Shown piece after piece: positions 1 through 6,353 of a stretch of 19,543 bases of DNA. The translations under genes were made by a program, and so were the position numbers. The notes beneath the pieces are model-generated. The model was not told the origin of the DNA. It did not search any database and saw only the letters and a program-made list of their open reading frames with translations. The DNA is from Methanoregula sp. (GTDB taxonomy: Archaea > Halobacteriota > Methanomicrobia > Methanomicrobiales > Methanospirillaceae), in the NCBI GenBank assembly GCA_003154335.1, contig PMDE01000054.1, positions 39,091-58,633 of the forward strand, in the 5' to 3' direction. Position 1 is the stretch's first letter, and each line of letters opens with the position of its first letter.

Positions 1-248
1 AAGAGCAGCAGGAGACCAACGACAAGTCCGAAGATAACGATTGTCTCGGGAATGACCGTGAAGAGAAGCCCCAGCCCGAAGAACTCCTTATCTTCGGCAA
101 TGGCGCCAACTGCTGCAGCTCCAATGCCCATCTCAGCAACACCCGTTCCGACGCCGGTAAGGCCCACTGCGAGACCTGCTCCGACTGCCTTAAGTCCGAC
201 CTGCGATGCCTGTACCATTTCCAAAGTCATGTTTACATCTGGTGCCAT
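1..248 (-). CDS. ahaK: A-type ATP synthase subunit K (proteolipid c ring), 3' end cut by window
   Basis: This encodes the ion-translocating proteolipid of the membrane ring of the archaeal A1Ao ATP synthase. The 82 visible residues form one helical hairpin: a Gly/Ala-rich first helix (about residues 16-50, with repeated G-x-G and A-x-G steps), a short polar loop EDKEF (52-56), and a second helix with IPETIVIFGL, whose Glu68 matches the ion-binding carboxylate of the family. The start is ATG at 248, preceded by GGAGG at 256-260. That ribosome site lies inside the last codons of ahaI, and the ahaI stop is only 2 bases upstream of this ATG, so translation is probably coupled. The last residues lie beyond base 1. 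Whether the ion is H+ or Na+ cannot be settled from this fragment. Confidence 0.93.
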   Translation of the reverse strand, partial: MAPDVNMTLEMVQASQVGLKAVGAGLAVGLTGVGTGVAEMGIGAAAVGAIAEDKEFFGLGLLFTVIPETIVIFGLVVGLLLL

Positions 249-250
249 TT

Positions 251-2221
251 TTATTCCTCCGTAAATTTTCGTTTCATTCCGAATGGAATGTATCTTTTTC
301 CTCCACCCTTGTAGAACTTGGTGAAGAATTCAACATAGTGCAAACGAATTGAGTGGAGTCCGCCACCCAGGATCCCCAGTGCCACGTTGAGCGCGTGCCC
401 AAGAAGAAAGATCACGACACCGGCGATTACCATGATAATTCCAACAATTGAAAGATTGGCCAGACCAGGAGTTATGAACATCCCGATCGACATGAAGTTC
501 ACGACCATCGCGATAGCGACGGAAGAAAGACCGACCGCTACAAGACGAGTATATGAGAGCACGTGGCTGACGATGGTCGGTAATTCGATAATTTCCAGGA
601 TTGCGTCCCGGGCGATACACACGATACCGATAACGATGAGGACGATACCGATGATGTAGCCGATATTGATGCCGGGTCCGACAACGGGAAGGTGCCTCAG
701 GTCGGGCATGAGCGGCAATACCGCATAGGACCAGATTGCAATAATGATCCCCCACATCACGGCGAGCCATCCGAAGTTTGCCATGACGGCCTTCATCCGG
801 TGCTCGCCATGGTCCTGCCGGGCATGGTTAACCATCCCGAGTATGCGGCCAAGCGTGATGTGAAGGAGTCCTATCCAGATGGACAAGACCATCAGCTCAG
901 GAATCGCCGCCCCATGTGCGCCTGCTTCTCCCCCTATATTCAGGTGGCGGGAAAAGATGAGTGGCTGCCACGGGAGTTCGAAACCAAAGAATTCTGCGAA
1001 AAGCAATCCGAAAACAATGCTCGAGATGCTCGCATTCCTCAATACGGTCAGGAATTGTCTCCCTTCATCCCCCTTGATGAACTTCCGCAGGCCAAAGCAC
1101 ATTGCGAGCAGGATCAGGCCGTACCCGACATCGCCAAGGATCAATCCGAAGAAGAGCGGGAACACGATGGCGAGCATCAGTGTCGGGTCGACTTCGGTAT
1201 ATCTCGGCCGGGAATAAACGTCCATAAGCAATTGTGCCGGTTTTGCAAATGACGGATTATTGTACTCGACGGGCACAGAATCGTGCCTGGGATCTGCTGG
1301 CAGGACTGTAACGAATATCTTTCCGCCCGCCGCTTTTGTCAGATCAGCACTGATCCCATCAATATCATCTGTCGGCACCCATCCCTCGGCCACAAATGTC
1401 TGCCTCGTGGTGGCAAATCTCAGGGGTGCCTCCGTCTGCTCGACTTCCGCACGAAGAAGCTCCTCGCAGGCCGCGAGGAACCCGGTGTGTTTTTCCTTCA
1501 AACCGGCAAGTTTCGCATTTATACTGGTGACTTCCTGCGAGATCGCAGCAATCCTTCCGGTGTATTCTGTAACCTTTGTTTTCGCCGTTCCGGATTCACC
1601 GGGAACCTGGACTGCCTGGAATGATGCTTCCTGCAGTGCTTTCTCGACCTCGCTGCGCTTATCGGTTGGGACAACGGCTATGAAGAAGTTCCGCTCCTTG
1701 CCCTTCGCGAAGTATACTTCGGACGGGATCGAAATAGGAATATCCCGTACGACATGACCGGCAAAGACGGTGAAACCCTTGTATCCCCGTAAAAGTCCAA
1801 GTTCGACCGGCACATCTGCAAATGGCGTAAGTTCCGCGATCCTCTGCTCGAGATCTTTTGCCTCGGTCTCAAGTTTCGAGCGCTTTCCGGTCAGTTCTTC
1901 GACATCGCGTTCTATATCGGGAAGTTCCCGCTCGATCCTTGCCTTAAGTGAAGATCTCTTATCAAATCCCCGTGATTCGACATCTTCGGGGTTGACCGAT
2001 ATAGCACTCTGGATCGCCCGGATCTTGATGAGATCGACCGATGCTTCGTTCGCACCTGATAGCGGTGAGCCTATTTTAAAACCTTCGTAGCCCTCCGCTC
2101 CGGCCTCGACGAATTCCTCGATATGGAACAGGTGACGGCGGTAGAGTTCCGTAATTACAACAGGCAGCTGATCCCGTGAAGCAGCGATGAGCAGCTTGCT
2201 CATCCGTCTAGGCGCCAACAT
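251..2221 (-). CDS. ahaI: A-type ATP synthase subunit I (subunit a, membrane stator)
   Basis: This 656-residue stator subunit carries the ion half-channels and holds the peripheral stalks; the length is typical. The N-terminal half is soluble, with coiled-coil stretches (about residues 70-115 and 220-270). The C-terminal half is a bundle of hydrophobic helices with family signatures: PLFFGLILGDVGYGL, SYTRLVAVGLSSVAIAMVVN (containing the Arg expected to face the ring carboxylate) and LGHALNVALGILGGGLHSIR. I place the start at ATG 2221 (MLAPRRMSKLL...). AAGGAG sits 7 bases upstream, and an ML-x-P-x-x-M opening is common in archaeal subunit I. The longer reading to 2245 has no such site, and the ATG at 2203 is the alternative. 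The start overlaps ahaH by 14 bases. Confidence 0.94.
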   Translation of the reverse strand: MLAPRRMSKLLIAASRDQLPVVITELYRRHLFHIEEFVEAGAEGYEGFKIGSPLSGANEASVDLIKIRAIQSAISVNPEDVESRGFDKRSSLKARIERELPDIERDVEELTGKRSKLETEAKDLEQRIAELTPFADVPVELGLLRGYKGFTVFAGHVVRDIPISIPSEVYFAKGKERNFFIAVVPTDKRSEVEKALQEASFQAVQVPGESGTAKTKVTEYTGRIAAISQEVTSINAKLAGLKEKHTGFLAACEELLRAEVEQTEAPLRFATTRQTFVAEGWVPTDDIDGISADLTKAAGGKIFVTVLPADPRHDSVPVEYNNPSFAKPAQLLMDVYSRPRYTEVDPTLMLAIVFPLFFGLILGDVGYGLILLAMCFGLRKFIKGDEGRQFLTVLRNASISSIVFGLLFAEFFGFELPWQPLIFSRHLNIGGEAGAHGAAIPELMVLSIWIGLLHITLGRILGMVNHARQDHGEHRMKAVMANFGWLAVMWGIIIAIWSYAVLPLMPDLRHLPVVGPGINIGYIIGIVLIVIGIVCIARDAILEIIELPTIVSHVLSYTRLVAVGLSSVAIAMVVNFMSIGMFITPGLANLSIVGIIMVIAGVVIFLLGHALNVALGILGGGLHSIRLHYVEFFTKFYKGGGKRYIPFGMKRKFTEE

Positions 2222-2537
2222 GCAGCTGCTCCTTAAACCGGACAACCAGCAACTGCACAGCTTTCGAAAGATTCTTCTGCCCTTTTTCTTTCAATGCTGC
2301 TGCCCGCTGGTTGCCGCTCTTGATGATTTCAGCATGCTTGAGTGCCGCCTGGTGCCGTGCTTCTTCCAGTTTCAGCTTTTTGTATTGTTCAGCGTTGCTC
2401 TGCGCCTTGGTGATCAGATTGTCCGATTCCAGCTCAGCCTGAGACCGATTATGCTTCTTCTCATCCTGAGCCTTGCTGATCATCGATAGATACTCTTCTT
2501 CTGTTTTCTTGATGTCTTTTAGGACCTCAGTCTTCAT
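2208..2537 (-). CDS. ahaH: A-type ATP synthase subunit H (peripheral stalk)
   Basis: This 109-residue protein is almost entirely polar, Lys/Glu/Gln-rich helix with heptad spacing and no membrane segment. That is what is expected of subunit H, which pairs with subunit E as the coiled-coil peripheral stalk of the A1Ao enzyme. Position supports the call more than sequence does: it is directly upstream of ahaI and ahaK on the same strand, the usual H-I-K order in methanogens. The ATG at 2537 is preceded by GGAGGG. It is the first gene of the ATPase operon, with a TATA-like element about 44 bases upstream. A generic coiled-coil protein would look similar, so the assignment rests on context. Confidence 0.87.
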   Translation of the reverse strand: MKTEVLKDIKKTEEEYLSMISKAQDEKKHNRSQAELESDNLITKAQSNAEQYKKLKLEEARHQAALKHAEIIKSGNQRAAALKEKGQKNLSKAVQLLVVRFKEQLHVGA

Positions 2538-2580
2538 CCAACCCTCCTCTCACGGCAGTACAATAGTTGGTAAAAAAAAC

Positions 2581-2590
2581 AATATATGTA
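2581..2590 (-). promoter_or_regulatory. Probable TATA box of the ahaHIK operon
   Basis: Read on the minus strand this is TACATATATT, about 45 bases upstream of the ahaH start. Initiation about 25 bases downstream of it would leave a leader of roughly 20 bases that holds the GGAGGG ribosome site. No strong terminator separates it from the 161-residue gene upstream, so read-through from that gene is possible. Confidence 0.45.
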
Positions 2591-2638
2591 TTGTTATTTA
2601 CTTTCAAACTCGGGATCTTTAACAGAAATTGAACTATT

Positions 2639-3124
2639 TTATTGGATCAAACAGGAAAATTCAGTTTTTGCATCATATTTTATATATCTCAGCTTAATGC
2701 CAGGATGCATGTGGGATATATCTACCCCTCCATCCCTGCCGATCAACGTCATACCGGACAATGCTTCACTTGAACAGATCAGGTGCTGATCCGGATGTGT
2801 CCCCCGTTGGATTGAACAACTGGTAAAAATTTCGGATGCGACTGAAACAACATACCTGATCCTGCGTGATCCGGGATGTTCCCTGGGAAGTACCAGCAAA
2901 GGTATATGGAATCGTCTTACAAGTTCTGCGAGCAGAAGAGCAGGTTCGACCGGCCCTCCTTCCGGAGCTGAAACAACAACCAAATCACCCACGCTGACCC
3001 CCTGACAGTATTCAGCGTTTGAAGTTTCAATGCACAGGCAAAAAGTTTCCGTTACCTTTGCAGCAAGCAAAAAAGAATGCGGGCTGCTGATGAGCAGCAC
3101 CTCATCATCAAGATGGTAATTCAT
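2639..3124 (-). CDS. Conserved-looking protein of unknown function (161 aa)
   Basis: I do not recognise this protein. It is soluble, with no signal peptide or long hydrophobic helix. The middle (about residues 43-95) alternates beta-like hydrophobic runs with turns (GDLVVVSAPEGGP, then HIPLLVLPREHPGSRRIRYVV), which suggests a compact alpha/beta domain. The second half has THPDQHLIC (109-117), GMTLIGRDGG and HMHPGI. It has four His in the last third and seven Cys overall, so metal binding is possible but unproven. Its ATG overlaps the stop of the upstream zinc ribbon gene as ATGA, so the two are almost certainly co-translated. The ATPase operon begins about 100 bases downstream on the same strand. 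The gene pair and reading frame are convincing; the function is unknown. Confidence 0.75.
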   Translation of the reverse strand: MNYHLDDEVLLISSPHSFLLAAKVTETFCLCIETSNAEYCQGVSVGDLVVVSAPEGGPVEPALLLAELVRRFHIPLLVLPREHPGSRRIRYVVSVASEIFTSCSIQRGTHPDQHLICSSEALSGMTLIGRDGGVDISHMHPGIKLRYIKYDAKTEFSCLIQ

Positions 3125-3276
3125 ACCAGAGCCACATCGTCTGACTGGCAGCTGGGACAGATGGGTTTCTTACCAATACCTTTGAACCGTTCACCGCATT
3201 CATTGCAGCGGTAATCCTTTCCCTGCACCCGATCCGGCGGGATATCGATGTCAACGGGTCCACCAACAGTACACAT
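3121..3276 (-). CDS. Small zinc ribbon protein (51 aa)
   Basis: This short gene (ATG at 3276, TGA at 3121-3123) encodes MCTVGGPVDIDIPPDRVQGK followed by a treble of turns with two Cys pairs: C24-N-E-C27 and C40-P-S-C43, spaced 12 residues apart. That is a classic zinc ribbon, consistent with a zinc- (or iron-) binding knuckle protein. The fold is clear; the role is not. A ribosome site GAGGTGA at 3284-3290 lies 7 bases from the start. The stop overlaps the start of the 161-residue gene (ATGA), marking a two-gene operon. A TTAAATAA element at about 3313-3320 could be the TATA box. The overlapping out-of-frame reading at 3108-3311 lacks these signals and is rejected. Confidence 0.8.
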   Translation of the reverse strand: MCTVGGPVDIDIPPDRVQGKDYRCNECGERFKGIGKKPICPSCQSDDVALV

Positions 3277-3470
3277 ATCCACATCACCTCACTACGAGAT
3301 ATGTGCGACATTATTTAATCCTATCTCATATCGGGGTTTCCACCATTTCTAAGATATTTATCCCGCTCTTTTTCATAGCAGGGAAATATCTGATATCTAA
3401 TATCCAGGAAATTGATTTGCTACCCTTTGTGGTAAAAAGTATTTTTTCATGTAATCATATTTGAAATTGT

Positions 3471-3734
3471 TCAGATTGATATTCCCAGAATATTGAGTAA
3501 AACGAGAACACAGACACCGGGAAGTTTCCCGACCGCACAAATCAGAATTATCGCCAGGGTTTATCCGAGATCGGGCTGACCATCCATTGCATGACATGAA
3601 GTGAATTTTAGAAGAAGCAGCACGATATTCCCCAAAATGGTGTTTATGAGAGGAATCGTGAATTTTTTTACAAGATAGTAGACGATTACGATAATTGCCA
3701 TGATAAGGAGTATTGCAATCAGCGGGTCACTCAT
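3471..3734 (-). pseudogene. BofA-like small membrane protein, interrupted by an in-frame TAA
   Basis: The frame opens at ATG 3734, 9 bases after the pmbA stop, and reads MSDPLIAILLIMAIIVIVYY, then KKFTIPLINTILGNIVLLLL. This is a first helix followed by the L-I-N-x-x-x-G-x-x-x-L pattern seen in BofA-like proteins. After 57 residues it meets TAA (3561-3563). Past the stop, the same frame continues with convincing C-terminal family sequence (TLAIILICAVGKLPGVCVLV, ending LLNILGISI) to TGA at 3471-3473. The total of 88 codons fits the 85-90 residues usual for archaeal BofA-like proteins. Either this is a nonsense-disrupted gene, or two compensating one-base indels around GGATAAACCC restore the frame, or it is a sequencing error. 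There is no clear ribosome site; translation may be coupled to pmbA. BofA in Bacillus inhibits a membrane protease; a similar role here is inference. Confidence 0.62.
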
Positions 3735-3743
3735 GAGTTTTAT

Positions 3744-5036
3744 CTAGTTACCGATGATACGTTGCTTGTCTATTCTTACCGACGGCAGAATCATCGACCC
3801 TATTGCCCGGGACTCTTTACTTAGCCCGGAGACAGTTTGGTGAAGATCAAATACATTTCCTGAAAGCATAGCACTTCTTATGGGGGTTTCAAACTCTCCA
3901 CCCATCATCCAGAACGCATTGGAAAGTTCTACGGAAAAATCACCGCTCATTGGATTTGCCGTGTGCGCACCAACGATATTATGAACATACATTACCCGTT
4001 CATCAGCAACCTCATCCCTTTTCCCGTCAACAATAAAATTATGATGCCCTATTGAGGGTAAACCACCGAACCCCCCGCGTATTGCACTTGCAGTACTTGT
4101 TTTGCCGAAGCGATATGCGGTTTTGAGATCATATGCAAAGTTTTCTAAAATCCCTTCTTTTATAAAATCAACTTTTCTGGTGGGTGTACCCTCGGCATCC
4201 CACCTCACGCTCCCGTTCGCCATCTTCAAGAGCGGGTCATCATACATGGTTATATGAGGACCGGTGACAGGTTTACCAAGCGATTGTGCGAGTCTGGACC
4301 TCCCTGCATGAACATTCCGCCCACTCAGTGCAGGTATAAACACATTCCCGAGGAGTTCTCCATAGGCAAGAGGAGATAGGAGTACGTCATATTCACCCGT
4401 GGCGATCTCCTTCCCGTTATTTGATTCTGTTGCGAAGAATGTCGCCTTTTGGCCTACAGAGGCTGGATCAACCTTATCCAGGAAACATGAATGATCGAAC
4501 TCATAACCGGTAGAATGTCCCTGAATCGCCTCCAGTGAAAGGGAAACACTCGTATATTTATTTGAATACCGGATTCCCCTGCTGTTTGCCAAGGTTACCA
4601 CGGCAGAAGAAAGTGATGCGGAACCAGCTGCAACATCTGCCGGATGTTTCCCGGCTCCGTCAAGCATCTTTTCAATAAGATCGATCACTACATTTGGTTC
4701 GATTTTTAGCGAAGAATCAAAAGTAAGCAGTGCGCCGGGAAGATTTGCTGGTTCCGGAAGACCTTTCCACTCCTGAGGAGTCGCAAGTTTTCCACTGGCA
4801 ACCGCAGCAGCCAGACATTCGCGCCACTGGTCGGGATTATTGGTGCTTGATGATCCTATTCTTCCTTTGTGAATGGTGCGGATCCCAAGGCCGTAATCCT
4901 CCGATGCTGTGGCAAGATTCACCTTCTTTTGTTTCAGCTCGGCAGAGACTGAGTTTCCCTGAACAAAATACACCTCGGTTTCATCCACGATTTTTTCCGC
5001 TTCCCGGAGTAATTGGTCAATCCACGCCACTGCCAC
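3744..5036 (-). CDS. pmbA: TldE/PmbA-type subunit of the TldD/TldE protease
   Basis: This 430-residue protein is the partner subunit of TldD; in E. coli the TldD/TldE heterodimer is a metallopeptidase that trims unfolded or ribosomally made peptides. It lacks HExxxH, as TldE subunits do. Family marks are YGLGIRTIHKGRIGSSSTNN (48-67), the glycine-rich middle, and WDAEGTPTRKVDFIKEGIL (279-297) followed by the RGGFGGLPSIGHHNFIVDG region. The start is GTG at 5036 (or GTG at 5030). It overlaps the tldD stop by 14 to 20 bases, and a GGTGGTGG stretch upstream could serve as ribosome site. It is the third gene of a lonB-tldD-pmbA run, with the disrupted BofA-like gene 9 bases downstream. Confidence 0.92.
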   Translation of the reverse strand: MAVAWIDQLLREAEKIVDETEVYFVQGNSVSAELKQKKVNLATASEDYGLGIRTIHKGRIGSSSTNNPDQWRECLAAAVASGKLATPQEWKGLPEPANLPGALLTFDSSLKIEPNVVIDLIEKMLDGAGKHPADVAAGSASLSSAVVTLANSRGIRYSNKYTSVSLSLEAIQGHSTGYEFDHSCFLDKVDPASVGQKATFFATESNNGKEIATGEYDVLLSPLAYGELLGNVFIPALSGRNVHAGRSRLAQSLGKPVTGPHITMYDDPLLKMANGSVRWDAEGTPTRKVDFIKEGILENFAYDLKTAYRFGKTSTASAIRGGFGGLPSIGHHNFIVDGKRDEVADERVMYVHNIVGAHTANPMSGDFSVELSNAFWMMGGEFETPIRSAMLSGNVFDLHQTVSGLSKESRAIGSMILPSVRIDKQRIIGN

Positions 5037-6348
5037 CCACCACCGCGTCGTATAGAAGTAAATGTGGAGCCCCGTCGCTTACCGGAACACTCTGGCCTCC
5101 TTTCCCGCAATATCCCGGGCTCATGGTACGATCGTTACCACAAAGGATTATTTTGTGAAGTGTCGAGAGGATTTCTCCTGATAGCGAAACATCCCTTACC
5201 ATGGTTGTGCACTCCCCGTTTTTGACAAGGTAGCCATATTCTGCATTGAACTGGAATATCCCCCGCCCGGGATCGACTTGCCCCCCGCGGGAGCCTTTGA
5301 GAAAGATACCGTTTTTACATTCTTCAAAGATCTCCTGCTCTGTCGAATCACCGGCTTCAATGAATGTATTACTCATCCGGACAAGGGGCGGTTCACCCGG
5401 CATGGCACGGGCGTGACCTGCAACACCATTCCCCAGAGATGAAAGGGTCTCACGATTGTGAAGAAACGCATTAAATACCCCCTTTCTGATTATTTCTGTC
5501 CGGCATACTGCGACACCTTCAGCATCGACCGGATCAAAGCCGAATTCATGGATCCCGGGGTCGTCGACAATCGTCACATTATCATTTCCGATTTTCTGCC
5601 CGGTTTTTCCCTTCAGAACCGAGTTTCCTTCGTTTACCAGATCCCCTTCACTTGCGTGGCCAACTGCTTCATGGGCGAACACACCCGCTAATTCGGGGTC
5701 AAGCACCGCTCGCATTTTTCCGGCTTTTGCAGCGCCGGCATCAAGAAGTGCTACTGCGATTTCGGCAGATTTTTTTCCCAGTCGCTCCTGGTGACGGAGA
5801 TTAAACCCGTGAATTGAATGCTCACGTTCATATCCCATCTGGACATTCCCGTTCCTTGAAGCGACTGCCATAACGTTAAATCCGGAACGACACATCTCGT
5901 AAGAATATTCATTTTCAGAACTGTCATTAAACAGGACATTTTCAATTTTTTCTATGAAATTTGCTCTCCTGTTTACCACAAGAGGATGAATGGCAGCCTG
6001 CTCTATTTCCGAAAGGAGCGAGGATTTTTCTTCAATGCTCACATCACGGGGATCTTCTCTCATGGGGGGCACAGAAAGAACACCACGGGGAACATCCCCG
6101 AGGACCACCGGTTCTTCGGTGATCCGGGCTAACCTGCACGCCGTGTCAAGCAAAGATTCAAATTTTTTTCCTGAACACGGAGTAAAATTATCGATCTGGA
6201 GTACTCCCCATCCGGTAGTACTCAGGACCCTGATAACTGCTTTATTAAAAAAAGAGGTGCCTGCAGATTCCACAACACCATTATCGATATCGATATGGGT
6301 AACCTGCCCGGTTACATGCCGTAGATCATAATATTGGATTTCAGGCAT
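5017..6348 (-). CDS. tldD: TldD zinc metallopeptidase subunit
   Basis: This 443-residue protein is the catalytic member of the TldD/TldE pair. The zinc-binding signature HEAVGHASEGD is at residues 226-236 (His226, Glu227, His231). A late Cys in PGYCGKGGQ (Cys414) matches the position of the third metal ligand described for E. coli TldD. Other family blocks are FDPVDAEGVA (271-280), the glycine/proline segment around 305-322 and RGGQVDPGRGIFQFNAEYGY (354-373). The ATG at 6348 follows the lonB stop by 5 bases, with no strong ribosome site, so it is probably translated by coupling. Bacterial TldD/E can process peptide natural products, but no precursor peptide gene is visible here, so general peptide clearance next to the Lon protease is the simpler reading. 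Confidence 0.95.
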   Translation of the reverse strand: MPEIQYYDLRHVTGQVTHIDIDNGVVESAGTSFFNKAVIRVLSTTGWGVLQIDNFTPCSGKKFESLLDTACRLARITEEPVVLGDVPRGVLSVPPMREDPRDVSIEEKSSLLSEIEQAAIHPLVVNRRANFIEKIENVLFNDSSENEYSYEMCRSGFNVMAVASRNGNVQMGYEREHSIHGFNLRHQERLGKKSAEIAVALLDAGAAKAGKMRAVLDPELAGVFAHEAVGHASEGDLVNEGNSVLKGKTGQKIGNDNVTIVDDPGIHEFGFDPVDAEGVAVCRTEIIRKGVFNAFLHNRETLSSLGNGVAGHARAMPGEPPLVRMSNTFIEAGDSTEQEIFEECKNGIFLKGSRGGQVDPGRGIFQFNAEYGYLVKNGECTTMVRDVSLSGEILSTLHKIILCGNDRTMSPGYCGKGGQSVPVSDGAPHLLLYDAVVGGSGVD

Positions 6349-6353
6349 CGCGT

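Noticed and set aside
692..1252. Plus-strand open frame of 186 codons opposite ahaI
   Set aside because: It is antisense to the well-supported subunit I, has no recognisable domain and has an unusual composition; a shadow frame.
3108..3311. 67-codon minus-strand frame over the zinc ribbon
   Set aside because: It is out of frame with the two-CxxC protein, which has a good ribosome site and an ATGA junction.
3380..3412. Short ATATCT direct repeats (ATATCTG, ATATCTA, ATATC)
   Set aside because: Too short and too AT-rich to separate from chance; not a CRISPR or an origin repeat.
3397..3597. 66-codon minus-strand frame in the BofA-like region
   Set aside because: It is a different frame from the BofA-like sequence, which continues sensibly on both sides of the TAA.
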